Source of the DNA: Trissonchulus latispiculum
Lineage: Eukaryota > Nematoda > Enoplea > Enoplida > Ironidae
NCBI GenBank assembly: GCA_030248195.1
Contig: JASAND010015667.1
Location: 1-64,000, forward strand
Reading direction: 5' to 3'
Length of the DNA: 64,000 nucleotides
Position numbers and translations under genes: made by a program. The notes under the pieces are model-generated. The model was not told where the DNA came from and made no database searches. It saw nothing but the letters and a program-made list of their open reading frames with translations. Shown in pieces: positions 1 through 12,365 of this stretch (position 1 is the stretch's first letter; every line of letters starts with the position of its first letter).

Positions 1-1620
1 CTATAAATTAAAATTAAAATAAATGCTAAAAATTAATAAAATAATTAGCAGATAACAAGCGTCACACTCTCAGTTATTCCGACGACAGCTAAACTCAAAC
101 TACTACACGCTAGCTCGACAAAAAAGCCCCACAATTTGCTGAGTAGCATCAAATTCTGACACAGGTGAACATCTGACAAGAGGTTTGTCCTTTTTATCCG
201 AACTGAGAAAAAACCTTTAAAATAATCACGAATATCAGAAACTCAGAAAAGATATTTCACTGGAAAGGCCAATTTATGTTATGAAAATGAACATTGAACT
301 AATTTAGGTTAAGTATACTCGTAATGCTACGTATGTAAGTATTACTTCCTCAATGTAGACTACCTTACCCCAAAAGAATTAATAAGTTGCGCCCGCAAAT
401 TTAGCACGAACTCAGCTATGTACTAAGAAAGTATATATTGCTCAGAAAAGAACTAGCAACAAAAATAAATACTGAATTTAATATTAATAACTATAACTCC
501 GCAGTTGAAGTGAGACGAAAACAAGCCTTTGGCACCTGCAACTTGTCTGGACCGATTTGATCTTATAGATCCATTTTCGTAGCTTCGGAACGTGGGTGTG
601 CACTATATAGATGGCCTTAAGGTGGTGATTCCTTTTAGAGACATCAACTTGGAACCCTTATTACTCAACCATTACTTGGAGTTAAGACGCCATTTTTATA
701 TCAAAATGCAGCTTAACATTTGCTCTTTCTAATGAATACAACGAAACTAACTTTAGTTTTGGAAATAAATTATTTTACTGCATTTTCGAAGTAATTTAAT
801 TTTGTAGATTTTTTGCAGACTAAAGTAAATTTTTTCGTGAGGCATCGGCCACTTCATTCGATTCCACTACCAAATAGCTGGGGACCCTTTTTTAGTTATT
901 ATGAAACCGCTCTTCGTTATAAAGAAATTAGCTAAAATGTATGCACAACCTGGATTTTGCCTACTTTTCCCAACTTTGGCAAGCCACCACTTTAGCTAGA
1001 AAGCAGCAATCGGGCAACTAAAAAAGGGTCCCTGGGTATTTTAGTGTAAAACACGTCCAGTAAGTGGTAACCATCTAGCTTGCATAGTAAATGCTCCACA
1101 ATCGCCGGAAAAAATTTGGTCAGGTTTGTTGCAAAAACTATATTTTCTATGATAGCAGCGCACGTGGTAGCAGTCAGAAGATAATAATATCACAAATATA
1201 TAATCGGCCTCGACGAAACCTTCAAATTGACATCCTTAGTTTAATTTTACGGCTTACGTAGCTCAAGAAATGGCGGATTATTTGATTTCTGCAAAAATGA
1301 CAAGTTTTTAACGCCAAAATAAGAAAATCAGCTATATCTCACTATAGAGAAAAGCTAGAAGGGAGCTTTAAAAAGCAAAAATGTAGAGCTCAACAAGATC
1401 TTTCGAATGAGTATAATCATAGCTGTACACCAACTGCCTAACTGTCAAAAATTGACAAAAACCACCCTGAACGGAGGCGTCCAATTTTTGAAGCGGGATT
1501 GCGCGGAGGGTGTTAAAATGCTAAAAGAACTTATTTTGCAAAGTTTCATCAAATTTCATCTTGATTTGAACCGTCAATCAACAATATGTGCCCAAAACGA
1601 ATCACCACCTTAACGGAAGA
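1..1620. repeat. Repeat DNA, also present rearranged at the right end of the window
   Basis: The part at about 715-855 recurs in the same orientation at about 63,500-63,640 (shared: GACTAAAGTAAATTTTTTCG and TCGAAGTAATTTAATTTT). The part at about 1,065-1,540 recurs in opposite orientation at about 63,010-63,475 (shared on both: ATCTAGCTTGCATAGTAAA, CAGCTATATCTC, AAATGGCGGATTATTTGATT). Identity is well below 100 percent. The short ORF at 1407-1613 lies in the repeat and has no recognisable protein family. Confidence 0.6.
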
Positions 1621-4600
1621 GCCATTTTTTAGTTTGTGTGGTTAGAAGTCTAAAGCAAAAGGCTCCAGTCTTATGCTACAGTTACGAACAGTAAAGAAGA
1701 AATTACTACATAAACTGGCAAGGTTATAGTATAGTTAGCTGATAATCAGGTTCTGATTTTCAAGTGTAGCCAGTTGTCAAGCGCCACAGACTGACTACAA
1801 AAGCATGACTACCAGAGAGCACCTGATTTCATGAATTGCTTTGAGCCTATCAAGAGTACATAATAACTAAGAGTGTGACAGACAAGCAGCCTGGCTAATT
1901 CAGCACTGTTCAGCCACTTTATGGAGTGGAACAAATGGGCAGTCGAACCTCTCTAAGTGGATAATTTAGGATTAGAGACATGAAATGAACAATGGACATT
2001 AAGTCTAGTTTGTCTGTGACTGTGGTAGGGCACCAAGAGCTTATAATAGACAGATTGAGACACATTCAGCAGTTACTTGCAAATCTGGCTTTCGAGAAGC
2101 CAAACTATCAGTGGTTCTGAACCGCCTAACGATAACAAATGATAGAAAAGTGTTACATAGCCTGGGATATGCCCTGAAGGCACGTTAAGACAGAAATCTT
2201 CAGCCTTCTCTGTCCAATATCTGGGGTGGGGGGGACGTCAACTTGATGTTGCTAAGGTGAATTTACATCAAGAGTGTATAATAGAAATTTATTATGTCAA
2301 TTATGTACTCTTGTTAACAGGTTGAAAGGGCAGGCTATCATACTTTTGCTATCATTGGTGCATTTTAGTTCCTCTGAACCAACGGAGCTGCCACGTTAGG
2401 ACTTCGTCTGAATACACCATTTATGGCGATGAGATGCAGATTTGGCATGAATGGAGCAAGTAATTTCTTTAATTTTCTACAGCACCTCAGATCAGAATTT
2501 TCAAAAACAGAAAAACGTTATATCTACCACAAATGGTCCATTAAAAAAGCTGTTCACCTTAAGTCTACCAATAAAAAATTTATGTAACAACTGAATTGTT
2601 AATGTTACCACCGTTAGTAAAGTGTTCAATCAAATAGCCCCCAGAAAAGCCAAACCACTACAGCTCTTTTCACAATACTGGTTATAACCGGTGCCTAATT
2701 ATCTCAGGTTTTGTGTAGCCTGAAAAACACCTTCGTAGGTACCTGAGTTTTTTAAACGGGGCAATTAGGAGTACATGAGCCAGCTAGGATGCAAAACCTC
2801 GGGATAGATTTAAGCTTTCACCAAAAGTTCTAGATATTACCCTACACCGTGTAATCGTGAAGCATAATTAGGATTTTGATGAGAATATATTGCTTCCGCC
2901 CTCCCCCCGCCCGCAATAATTCTAGAATTATCTGAAGACAAATTATCCCTAACAAATCGAATTTGACTTTTTTGGATGACATTCAACCTGCTTGATTAGG
3001 ATTAAAATTAAGATTAAGATTATGCTTAGAGTGCTGGATTTATGGATTAGACTGCTTGAACAAATCAGTAATAATTAATTACTAGATACCTAATCTCTGA
3101 TTAATAATACTCTGGAAATGCTGATGCTAAAAAAGCTTTGAAAAATAACCTCTATATTTAACCTGAAATCCGAAGTCTCTCACCAGTACCGTTATAAAAT
3201 TACGTACCAAGATATTCACAGAAATTATTTTTCGGGAAAACACCAAGAAAATTGAATTTGGTGCGACAAAATATTAGACCTCCTTAAAGTCGGTTGGATT
3301 AATTATAAATCATATGACTTATCTAATTCAATTTTAATGTTAATTTAAATTTAATCTTTTTCATTGCGTTATTGAAAAATCGCTCAGCGCCGAAATTGGT
3401 AGCCAATTTTTATCCTGGACACTTTTCTCGAACAGTATTGAAAATCAGAATTCCAAGAAATAATATTTTACGTGGTGACAGGATTGTCAAAATAATTTAA
3501 TAAAATGGTTTATAATTTTAATCGTATAAAACAAAAGTTGCACGCACTGTTTGAATTAAACCTATTTTTGTTCAAAATCGTCTCCTCATATATCATTCCA
3601 AAATCATTAACTATATTCAAAATAATTAACTAAGAATCAAGCATTCGCAATTATCATATCAAAAAAGCTGCTTAGTTTATGTTAATAATTCCAATTATAT
3701 TTCAGCTGTGCTTAGCAACAAAACTAGAGGAATTTCTGTTGAGTTTGGCACTCACTGCGAACAATTTGCGCAATTCAAGAATACAGAAAATGAAATTGGG
3801 AAGAAATTACCGAAATTAGACAGCCTCAAAAGTCCTAAAAATAATTCTTTCCAAACAGATTGTGAAAAAATCATTCCATCATGAGGTAACTTAAGCACTA
3901 CTGATGGCGTCTTCAGTTAAAAGAACCGCAGAATAAAGCAGAAACTCAGCTTTATAACATCTATTAAAAACAAAGAGAACTAAAATTAGCCCAAACAAAT
4001 AGTGGATGGGGTTGGTTTAGGCTTGGCCTAAACCCGATTGGCTATTGCCTAAAACCCGGACAGCGAAATCCAATATACAAGAAGGCCCCAAAATGAGCAT
4101 TATCCCTCCGTAGACCTCAGAAACTAAACATTTTATGACATCTCGGTTCCCATTTCTTACTAATTGCCAACTAAGTAGTCCTCTAGCTACACCTTCTTGG
4201 TCAGCAAATTTCCTCCGGCTGGAAGGTAGAGTGACTCATTAAATCCTCCAAGACCATCTGAATCACACTTTTGAATTCATGTTAATCCTGAATAGGTGAA
4301 AGCCAATCGTCTGCTAACAGACCACAATGTAAAAAGTTGGCTGTGGGCGCGGTCGCAATCACAGAAAAAATGAGATGTCTTGGCTTTGAACCCTGGTACA
4401 CAGTAAGGAATTCTTAAAAACGATTTGCTAGCAAGTAACAAGATTATAAATTACTACATATGTTCTATTGCTATAACAATATTCGTTTCCAAAAGCTACA
4501 GGCTAAAATTGCAGCCTACTGTCTCTTGCAATATTGACGTAAATGCTACTGCATAAAACCTAGGGTTAAACTAAAATTAAAACTTACTACTTAAAACTAG

Positions 4601-4642
4601 ATCTATACAGTTTCTCACCACAGCATCGATTTCGATATTCAA
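1621..4642. other. AT-rich intergenic DNA with MITE-end fragments
   Basis: No gene seen. The sequence at 1853-1890 (CAAGAGTACATAATAACTAAG) and at about 2300-2322 (ATTATGTACTCTTG) matches the ends of the MITE family described at 39,598-39,983. The rest is unstructured AT-rich DNA. Confidence 0.4.
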
Positions 4643-4714
4643 GGCTCGTTGGTCTAGGGGTATGATTCTCGCTTCGGGTGCGAGAGGTCCCGGGTTCGAA
4701 TCCCGGACGAGCCC
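4643..4714 (+). tRNA. tRNA-Pro, anticodon CGG
   Basis: A complete 72-nt cloverleaf. The acceptor stem GGCTCGT pairs with ACGAGCC. The anticodon stem CTCGC/GCGAG closes the loop TTCGGGT, giving anticodon CGG at 4675-4677. The T arm contains GGTTCGAATCC. The A box (GGTCTAGGGGTA) and B box are intact, and a TTTTT RNA polymerase III terminator lies at 4720-4724. No CCA is encoded, as expected for a eukaryotic nuclear gene. All stems pair well, so it is probably functional, unlike the tRNA-like SINE heads elsewhere in the window. Confidence 0.95.
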
Positions 4715-5419
4715 AAGACTTTTTGCCTATATTTTCTACGACATAATTCACAGATCATCGCCATAAAGAGTGTCACAGATTGAAGCAGACGTACGTAAAA
4801 CGTTGCGGCAATCGTGACAATTCGTGCAGACCTCACGCAAAACCTCAATAGGCTAACTGAAAAGCCAGTTGCAAAGGCACCCCTTGAACTTTTAACCAAA
4901 GAAAACGCAGACAACATAGAGTCAGCACTGAAACTTAAGTCAAACTTAATCAAGTAGCTCAGCTTTAGTCATAACCTTTAGGCTGCAGGCAGCCGCAGGG
5001 TTGCAAAAGCTCTGAACAAAGACGCATTCTAGGAAAACTTTAATTAAAAGGTTTAATTCTGATGGAAAAGGTTAGCGCCAAGTCAAACCAGTATACAAAG
5101 AAAAATTCAAATATCAATGAAAAGTCTGTCAAAATTCGTACTTTTCTCAGTTTCAATAATGCCGGCTAAGTATAGCAGAAATTTACCTTCAAAGGTCGTA
5201 ATTAGAATCACTTTATGCCTGCCCATCCGTTCGCTAAGTTTAACTCCTTGATTGCAACAGTTTTGTCACGGGGGAAGGCATGTCAATAGCAGTTAAGCAA
5301 AACAAAAACTCCAAGTGGGTGTAGTTTTTGACGCCCCCTTCGCATTCCGTTTAAATTCGGAGTTCTGCAATCCCCACCTCAAATTAACCTCGTCACATTT
5401 CATCTTATATGGGTACAGG

Positions 5420-5911
5420 TAGTGTTTGAGGCCGGCCGGCTTCAGCCGGCCGGCGGCCGGCCGCCGGCCGACGACTTTTGTTCGCCGGCCGGCCGCCGGC
5501 TACCGGCCGGCCGGCCGGCCGGCGGCGGTGAGGCCGGCCGGCTAACGGCCGACCGGCCGCCCGCCCGGCCGCCGGCTGGGATACAAATCACCAATCAGAA
5601 ATTTACAAAATAGATCAACTAAGCTTAAAATGGACTCCAAATCTAGTTTTGCTAATTTTTTATGCTATGCTGTGCTATTTTTCTAAGATAATATCCGAAA
5701 ATAAATATCTTAGCAGTTATAATAACTGCACTGCAAACTGCTCTAGGCCGGTAGCCGGCCGGCCGGCCGGCCTACGGGCTCACCGGCCGCCGGCCGGCCG
5801 GCCGGCGCCCCGGCCCGCCGGCCGAGGGGGGCGGCCGGGCCGGCCGGCGATCGTCCGGCCGGCGGCCGGCCGGCAGCCGGCCGGTGAAACCCCGGCCGGC
5901 CTCAAACACTA
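5420..5911. mobile_element. Non-autonomous hAT-like element with GGCCGG subterminal arrays
   Basis: A 492-bp element with a perfect 20-bp terminal inverted repeat, TAGTGTTTGAGGCCGGCCGG, flanked by identical 8-bp direct repeats GGTACAGG (5412-5419 and 5912-5919). An 8-bp target duplication and a TIR starting TAG fit the hAT superfamily. Both subterminal regions are packed with overlapping GGCCGGCC palindromes; the centre (about 5580-5745) is AT-rich and non-coding. The two long ORFs crossing it, rich in Gly, Arg, Pro and Ala, are by-products of the GC array. There is no transposase. Confidence 0.85.
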
Positions 5912-5919
5912 GGTACAGG

Positions 5920-7845
5920 GTCCAAACTGAAGTCCCCCCGGTTGTTCAAGTTTGACAGAGGAGAAAAACATTGGTGTAATTTTGTGATTGCGTCCTAGCT
6001 ATTATGCTTAACACACACATTTACTAAGGCAGTGAGCGACTGCCCCTTTAGACCCCGTACTCATATACAGTGTGGGGGAGGTGGTAAGACCATGCGTGCA
6101 GAGCATTAGGCTTAGCCTCAGTGACTGCAGGCAGGCGTTTTTCATTATTTCTTTAGAATCAAAAAGCGGTGAAACAAAAGTCAAGACAGGCTTCAAACCC
6201 GATTTCAGGAAAAAACAAAAAAGACTTCGTTTCTCGGAAAAATACGAAGACTTAACATGCCCGTAGTTTGCTTACGCCTCTATACCAAAAGCCTGGTACT
6301 ACTGGAAAAATTTTGTGAGACAACAAATTTTTCATGTTTCTGCCAGCTAGTTTTCAAGGCGTTTTAGCCAGCTATCTTGTGCCAGTTTGGGTAATTCTTG
6401 TCATGCCAGGTAACCAGGCAGAATCAATGACTCAAATTTTCAGACCAGACAGACAAAATTGCGGGGCATGTCTGTAAAATATTACCTGGTACCTGGGAGT
6501 GTTACCTAAAATCATACCATAAAAGAAAGACGGAACGTCAACTTTATGCGGGAATTTTTTTCGGTGATTTGAAGACTAAATTCGCGATTCTTCACCTGCA
6601 AATTTCGCTTCACTATCACTTTCACGTCACCGATAAATTCACTTAAAGTGCCACACAAATGTAAGAAATTGTAAGAAATAAGATTGTCACTTCACAACCT
6701 GAAAGTGGAAACATTCGCGCCTTATTGCAACTGTGCGGTTATTGTCACTTCAGTTTGGATACGAAGTCCTTCTAGCTTGATGCGGCCGTGGCTTAGGAAA
6801 CTGTTAATTCGAATTTTGCCTGAGGTCCGAATTTTTCGGGTCCCAGATACTGGAGCCTCAATTAATTATGTCTTTAATTCGGTGGAAAGCGGATTTCGAA
6901 ACCTAGGATTTCTGCTAACCGCTCTGCCAACTGAGCTACTGTAACCTACAGTGCATAAACGTTGTCAGAGTAATCTACGAAACCTATTACCTGAAGTGAA
7001 GTAAGATAAGTCTATGTTAGGTAGGAGCTCTTAGGAATCTTGATAGGAATCAAAAGTTAGCACCCTTTAATCATGAAAATTACATTAGCAGCACTGGGGT
7101 AGAACATTTGGCATAAGTGGTCTCGGCTAAAATTTCTTCTAGGAGCTATAACCTTGACTAATATTCTGGAAGTTGCTTTGGTCGAGCGGAAACCTGCAAG
7201 TGTTTAAGGAGTGATGAGGTATTACTTAATTTGAGGGACGGAGATCTGGAAGGTCTTAAAGGAGTTTGGTTCACTTAAAAGTTGAGGAAAGAATGTCTAA
7301 ATAATTTAAATTATCGACATTTGACAGACGAAGGCCGTAAGACAAGCCTACAGAAGTTGAACTAGGGAGGGGGGGGGGAGAAAAGTAAGCTCATTAGAAG
7401 TTTCAACTTTAAGGTAAAGGCTCAGCTATGCCTACGCTAAAGGCTATTCCTCCACTTAATTCCACCTATCCTATACATACCCTAACTGCGTGGCTTCTTT
7501 CAAAGAATCCATATTGCTGGTGAAAATTCAAAACTTCAACATACATTTCTAATTGAAAGCAACTTTTCAAGGTTACCGGTATGACATAATCTTTACAGGG
7601 CCACCCCAGGTTGAAGGAAAAACTATTAGCAATGGCTTAATCAGTACACATCAAAATATATCAAGACCCTCCATAGTAATAAATAATCCGAATAACTAAA
7701 CCAATAATACAAATATCAACATGGTCTGTGACCCACTTCGAACAGCGCAAACAGAGGACCGTTTCCCGCGAGAGTAGAGTTAACATTTTTTAACCTACGG
7801 CAATGCCTTTTCATCGACTAAAAAGCCTAATTCACAGCCACCAAG
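5920..7845. other. Intergenic DNA with MITE end and tRNA-like fragment
   Basis: No gene supported. The segment ending at about 6160 (CTGCAGGCAGGCGTTTTTCA) matches the right end of the element at 11,620-11,905, without a recognisable left end here. Around 6900-6945 the minus strand reads like a tRNA 5' half (AGCTCAGTTGGCAGAGCGGT) but has no acceptor stem, so it is a SINE or pseudo-tRNA fragment. Confidence 0.4.
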
Positions 7846-8562
7846 TTTCGAGTCAGGTTAAGTCAATTCGTGTCAAGTCACGTCAAAGTCAGCATTCACA
7901 GACAGCCTTGACCTGACCTTACTTGACTGGACTTTGACTTGAAGCCCTTCAAGTCAAAGTAGACCAACGTTCTACTTTGACTTGAAAACCTAAAAATTCA
8001 GCCAATCAGATTTGGACACTACACCAAAAAGACAAAATAAATTTCTGCAGTGTGCTGAGTGTTGTTTCATTTGAAGTTTGTTATGTTATGTATTACAGTA
8101 CGGCACGGCTATGAAAAACTATGGAAAGCATCTCTTCCGACAATGCTCGAATTGGATTACTTTGATTATAAAAAATAAAATAAATTGAAATTGAAATAAA
8201 AGCTTCCGTTGTAAAAGATAAATTTTAACAAGGCACACTTATTGTTTAGCAGATTTTAACCTGCTGCTTTTACTTAGCAGTAGAACCCTAAAAACTTGTT
8301 CTAAATGTTCTATTTCTTAAACTAAACTTTTTATTATTCTAAGTACTCATCATTAAGAAAAATATCACCAGTTGGGCAACATTTTGGACGGGGAACTTAA
8401 AGACGGCTAAAACTGTGATTGGTCAAATTCTTTCACTGGGCGGAGCATTGTGACTTCTGTTGTGAATGCCTTCGCGTACTTTTGACTTGACTTAATTTGA
8501 CGTTGACTTTAACTTGACGTGATGTGACTTGAGCTGACGTGACTTGACTTGATGGCTGTAAA
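7846..8562. mobile_element. Inverted-repeat element with TCAAGTCA subterminal arrays
   Basis: The outer ends resemble each other in inverted orientation (left CAGCCACCAAGT, right read inward CAGCCATCAAGT). The left arm (about 7,852-7,990) and right arm (about 8,465-8,555) hold dense repeats of CAAGTCA/TGACTTG. The middle is AT-rich and non-coding. It looks like the same design as the hAT-like elements here with a different array motif, but I could not find a target-site duplication. Confidence 0.5.
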
Positions 8563-8845
8563 CTGTAGGCTTAATAGGTTTTCATTTTTCTGATTCCTAA
8601 ATTAAAGCAAAACATTCAAATATTGTGGGAAGTCAGTAACGTCGGTTGGTTCTCTGGAAAAAACCCGGTGACCCACAGATCCTGTCTAACAAGTGACCGA
8701 AAGTTCCATCAACGCTGAGACAGATGTGATCATACTAAGGTCGATTATCATAAACAGTAAAGAGCATTTCAAACATTATGGCATTACATTTTGACAACTT
8801 TTGTATTTACTGACTAACTGCTGAATAAGTTCAGGCTAGACCCAC

Positions 8846-9156
8846 TACGGGAACCAAATGTTGCACATAAAATCGACGAATGAACAGCAAATTCTTACAA
8901 GGCTCCAGCATAGCTCGCGCAAATTAGACCCAAACAAAGCAATTCAACGGCTATGCGTGTGTTCTAAAGCTCGAAACAGGCACAAAATTCGCGCACGCAC
9001 TGCTTGTGTTTTTGAGCTTAAGCTTCGTTTCGACTGGAAACCAATTTGATAGGGAGGTCACTGGGATCCAATTTGCGGGAGCGCTAGCGTGGATGTGTCA
9101 CTCTTACATTACATACAGTTTAACGCTGTCATACTCTTACGTATTATGTACTCTTG
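8846..9156. mobile_element. MITE copy, same family as 39,598-39,983
   Basis: The right end reads TCATACTCTTACGTATTATG followed by TACTCTTGG, as at 39,955-39,984. The interior at about 8,975-9,025 (GGCACAAAATTCGCGCACGC) is the reverse complement of 39,790-39,825. The left boundary is uncertain. The overlapping small ORFs are by-products. Confidence 0.5.
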
Positions 9157-9203
9157 GTGATATTAGTTGGCCGACCTGTGAACCCGAGCAAAATAACACC
9201 TAA

Positions 9204-11615
9204 GCTCAATTCGAACCTTTAGTCTAAGGAAACAAGCAAGCTAAAGCCCAGAATAGCTAGATCTTAATTCTAATCAGGAGCTACGAAGATTGGAACTACC
9301 TGCGCAAATTCTCACCCAAGCAGCCTCACACAGGACAATATCTGGAGCACGCAAAAGTTTATCCTCTTTGTACTTTCAATATTCAGAAACTTAATAAAAA
9401 TTCTTTCATTTAATTGCTTCTGTAACTAAGCCTGGTTCATGCGCCTCTCTAAAACACGAGTCCTGTTGTCAGGGTAACCCTATCAAAATTTATTCAATCT
9501 TGTAGCTGGCAAAGTTTTTCACTCGGCTTCGGCATTACATGAAATTTATTAGACACTAACTAATTTTAGGGAAAATTAATTTTGAAAACGAGGTGCGCAT
9601 AGACTGAATACAGACGAGATGCTATAGCAAGTGTCCTCTTAAGCGGGCATTTGTGAAAAAGTAAAAAAAAATTAAAAATTCGGAAGAATTCTGGCATTTC
9701 CTGCAGTACAATGCTTGAAGCAATCTGCTGTCTGCTACTGTATTTGACAGCACCAAAGGTGTAAAAATCAATCGTCATATTAGGATACTGCTGAAACGCT
9801 GATCAGAAAAATGATCACCTTATTTGCTTTTTTCCTGCTGCGTCACGACGCAGCCCGTCTACTATAATCGGTTTTGAGAGTATGTTTTGCACACACTTAC
9901 ACAGTTAATGATACAGCAGAGTATAAACTGTGTATTAATAATGCTTCTACTGAGTAAGCAAGCATTCCGATTTCGAACTTAGAATAAACATTCGCATAAA
10001 TAGCATAACGTTGGCAGCTGCAGTCGCGTAAAATTTGGGACTTGCAATCTGTTCATGTCCTGTAAATAGCCTGATTGACGACGTTCGGTTCTAACAACGG
10101 TCATTAAAATCTAACTTTGATAAATCTAACCAAAACTTTGAATACATGGACTGTAATTAAAATTCAATTCAATACAGATTCAATTCAAATCAACAAGTAG
10201 GCCCCCAAAAGGGCATTATTCCTTTATTGACTCCGTAATAAAATCACAGGCCGCATGCTACGGACAAGTGTGCAGCAGACATGTGTTAGAAAGAACCAGT
10301 TGCCGAAGGATGCTGGATTTTTGTCCAACAAACCTGAAAAATCAAGATTCGGGAGGAGGGGGGTTGGGCGAACCATCTCAGGGGGTGGAGATACAGCTCT
10401 GGAGGATATAGCGACCTCCCCTTTTCTTTTTCTTTTTACGTAATTTCGATACAGTTCAAAGCTCCAATATCTTTTTATGATTACAGTATCTGAAAATCTG
10501 ATGATTGTTTCAGTGAAAGCTGCAGCTAATACTACTTGCCATCTTAATCAAACGTCTCCTCCCCACTACAAAACAACTTTAATAGTGGAAACTTTGATTT
10601 CGAGCAGTCTCGCATTTTATTACACTTGCGATAGTCAAATTTTGCACTGAAGAACTCCTTGAACTGAGCTATGCGGAACCACTGCACAATGACATAGTTC
10701 ACTACTTACTGTTTTTTGGTGTTCTAATCTCATTTGCATATTCAAATCATTAGCTCCTAGGCCAACTGATTCTGAAATCTGCCAAGGGGGTGCACAATAT
10801 AAACTTTTCCATGAGAAACTTACAAAGTCACCCTTTCTTACTAATTCGTCCAACTTTAATTTTAAAGTTATAAAAGTTATTTTGAAACCCCGGCAACCTT
10901 ATAAAAATTCGTTAACTTGCATAAATAAGTCTTCCTTACATATTTTAGCCACTACACCCCCCATCGGAAAAAAACAGACATACTAGGATTATGTGTTAAA
11001 CATAGGTCCACAGACTCCAGCATTCCTGCATTTACACACAATTAAGGGTCGACCCATTACAAAGATTCCGCCTCCGGCGGAATAAAAATTATTAGACTCT
11101 TATTCCTGTTAATAGTGGTTTCTGGAGCAGTTCTCGTGTACATAATGAAACAAAGCTCAGACTGAATTGTAGAAGTGAAGTAGTATAGTTAAGTTGTGGT
11201 GGAGGAGTTTAACTGAAATTCTGCAATGAAATTCCTCTGATTAAGAACCTAAATTATAGATCATTGTCGCTTAGTCCAACTTTAAATAAAAATCTCGAAG
11301 TCATTATTAATACATTAATTGCCTTAAGTCTTCAAACACAGCGGAGCTGTAAACTCAAGTTCTGATGGGTATTTTTGCATTCGATATCGAGAAACAGCTG
11401 CGTGCATAGATACACATGCCAAAATAGTGACTTTGTGCTCGCAGCAGGACTATATTTACGGTAAATATGGTCACAACCAGCTCATTTTGCACAAAGCTCT
11501 TGCTGGTTACGAGTGCTATCTGCGGTTTTGTGTGAAATACGATTATGAGTTCATCAAGAAAATGAGGTAAACGCGGGCCAGCAGGCGGATCCACGAAGGA
11601 TACACGACATTAATC
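9204..11615. other. Intergenic DNA without recognised gene
   Basis: AT-rich sequence. A short stretch at about 9,860-9,880 (TCTACTATAATCGGTTTTGA) recurs at 17,720-17,740. The segment at 11,435-11,525 (CTCGCAGCAGG, then CATTTTGCACAAA) recurs at 18,358-18,430. Both point to dispersed repeats. No conserved coding signal was found. Confidence 0.4.
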
Positions 11616-11619
11616 ATAG

Positions 11620-11906
11620 AGAAATAATGAAAAACGCTGTTTGTATCTCTACGGAGATCCGCGGGCCACTGCAGTCCTCTTTCTGTGCATAGCACAGTCA
11701 GAGAGGTTTTGATAAAACCTTCTCTGGCTATGTTGCAGCACAGATAGAGCCGAGCTGGCTGTCCTTCTTGGACAACCAGGCAGGAGCTCCAGAGACTAGT
11801 TCTCTCTGGGTAAGAGCGCTCACAGCGCCCATTGGCTCTCTCCTGTTCGGACTAAGGCTTCGGCCTTAGTGACTGCAGGCAGGCGTTTTTCATTATTTCT
11901 CTACGA
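11620..11906. mobile_element. Short MITE, possible TA-target (Tc1/mariner-like) element
   Basis: The left end reads GAGAAATAATGAAAAACG and the right end is its exact inverse, CGTTTTTCATTATTTCTC, bounded on both sides by TA. The interior (about 250 bp) is non-coding and contains the hairpin ACTAAGGC-TTCG-GCCTTAGT. A second right end is at about 6,105-6,160. Assignment to Tc1/mariner rests only on the TA boundary. Confidence 0.6.
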
Positions 11907-12365
11907 TTATGAGTTCAGTGTGTTTGAAGTGCTTAATCAATAATTGATGGGTCATTACTAAACCTAATTTGCATAAACTCAAAGTCTCTTGTGAAATTCG
12001 TCACAAACCCGTCTTCTACTCTACGCGTGGCTTTTGCATTGTCGAGATGTCTACCTGCCGTATTATCCTATTTGTTCTAAAGTCTGACCAAAAAATGGAG
12101 AAAGCGAAATTGTTTTCTTTTTATCTCAAAAACGCTTCAAGATAGCTACCATAAAGTGTATATTTTCTGAACCGGACTAATGCGATCTTTCTTTTCGTGA
12201 ACAGATTTTTTGAAATTTCCAGTGCGATTTCAAAGGGCGCCGCTTTTATATGTGTAATAAAAATGGATATTTTGTCATATATACAAGGTTTTTCCTTCGT
12301 TTTCTTGTAGCACTGAATTGCTTATTTGACTGGATTACCTACAAAAACTAGAAAACAAATTACAA

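Noticed and set aside
5422..5912. Pro/Gly/Arg/Ala-rich ORFs
   Set aside because: They are translations of the GGCCGGCC arrays of a transposon; no family, and explained by the repeat.
6885..6945. Minus-strand tRNA gene candidate
   Set aside because: Good D-arm-like start, but no acceptor stem or proper T arm; treated as a SINE or pseudo-tRNA fragment.
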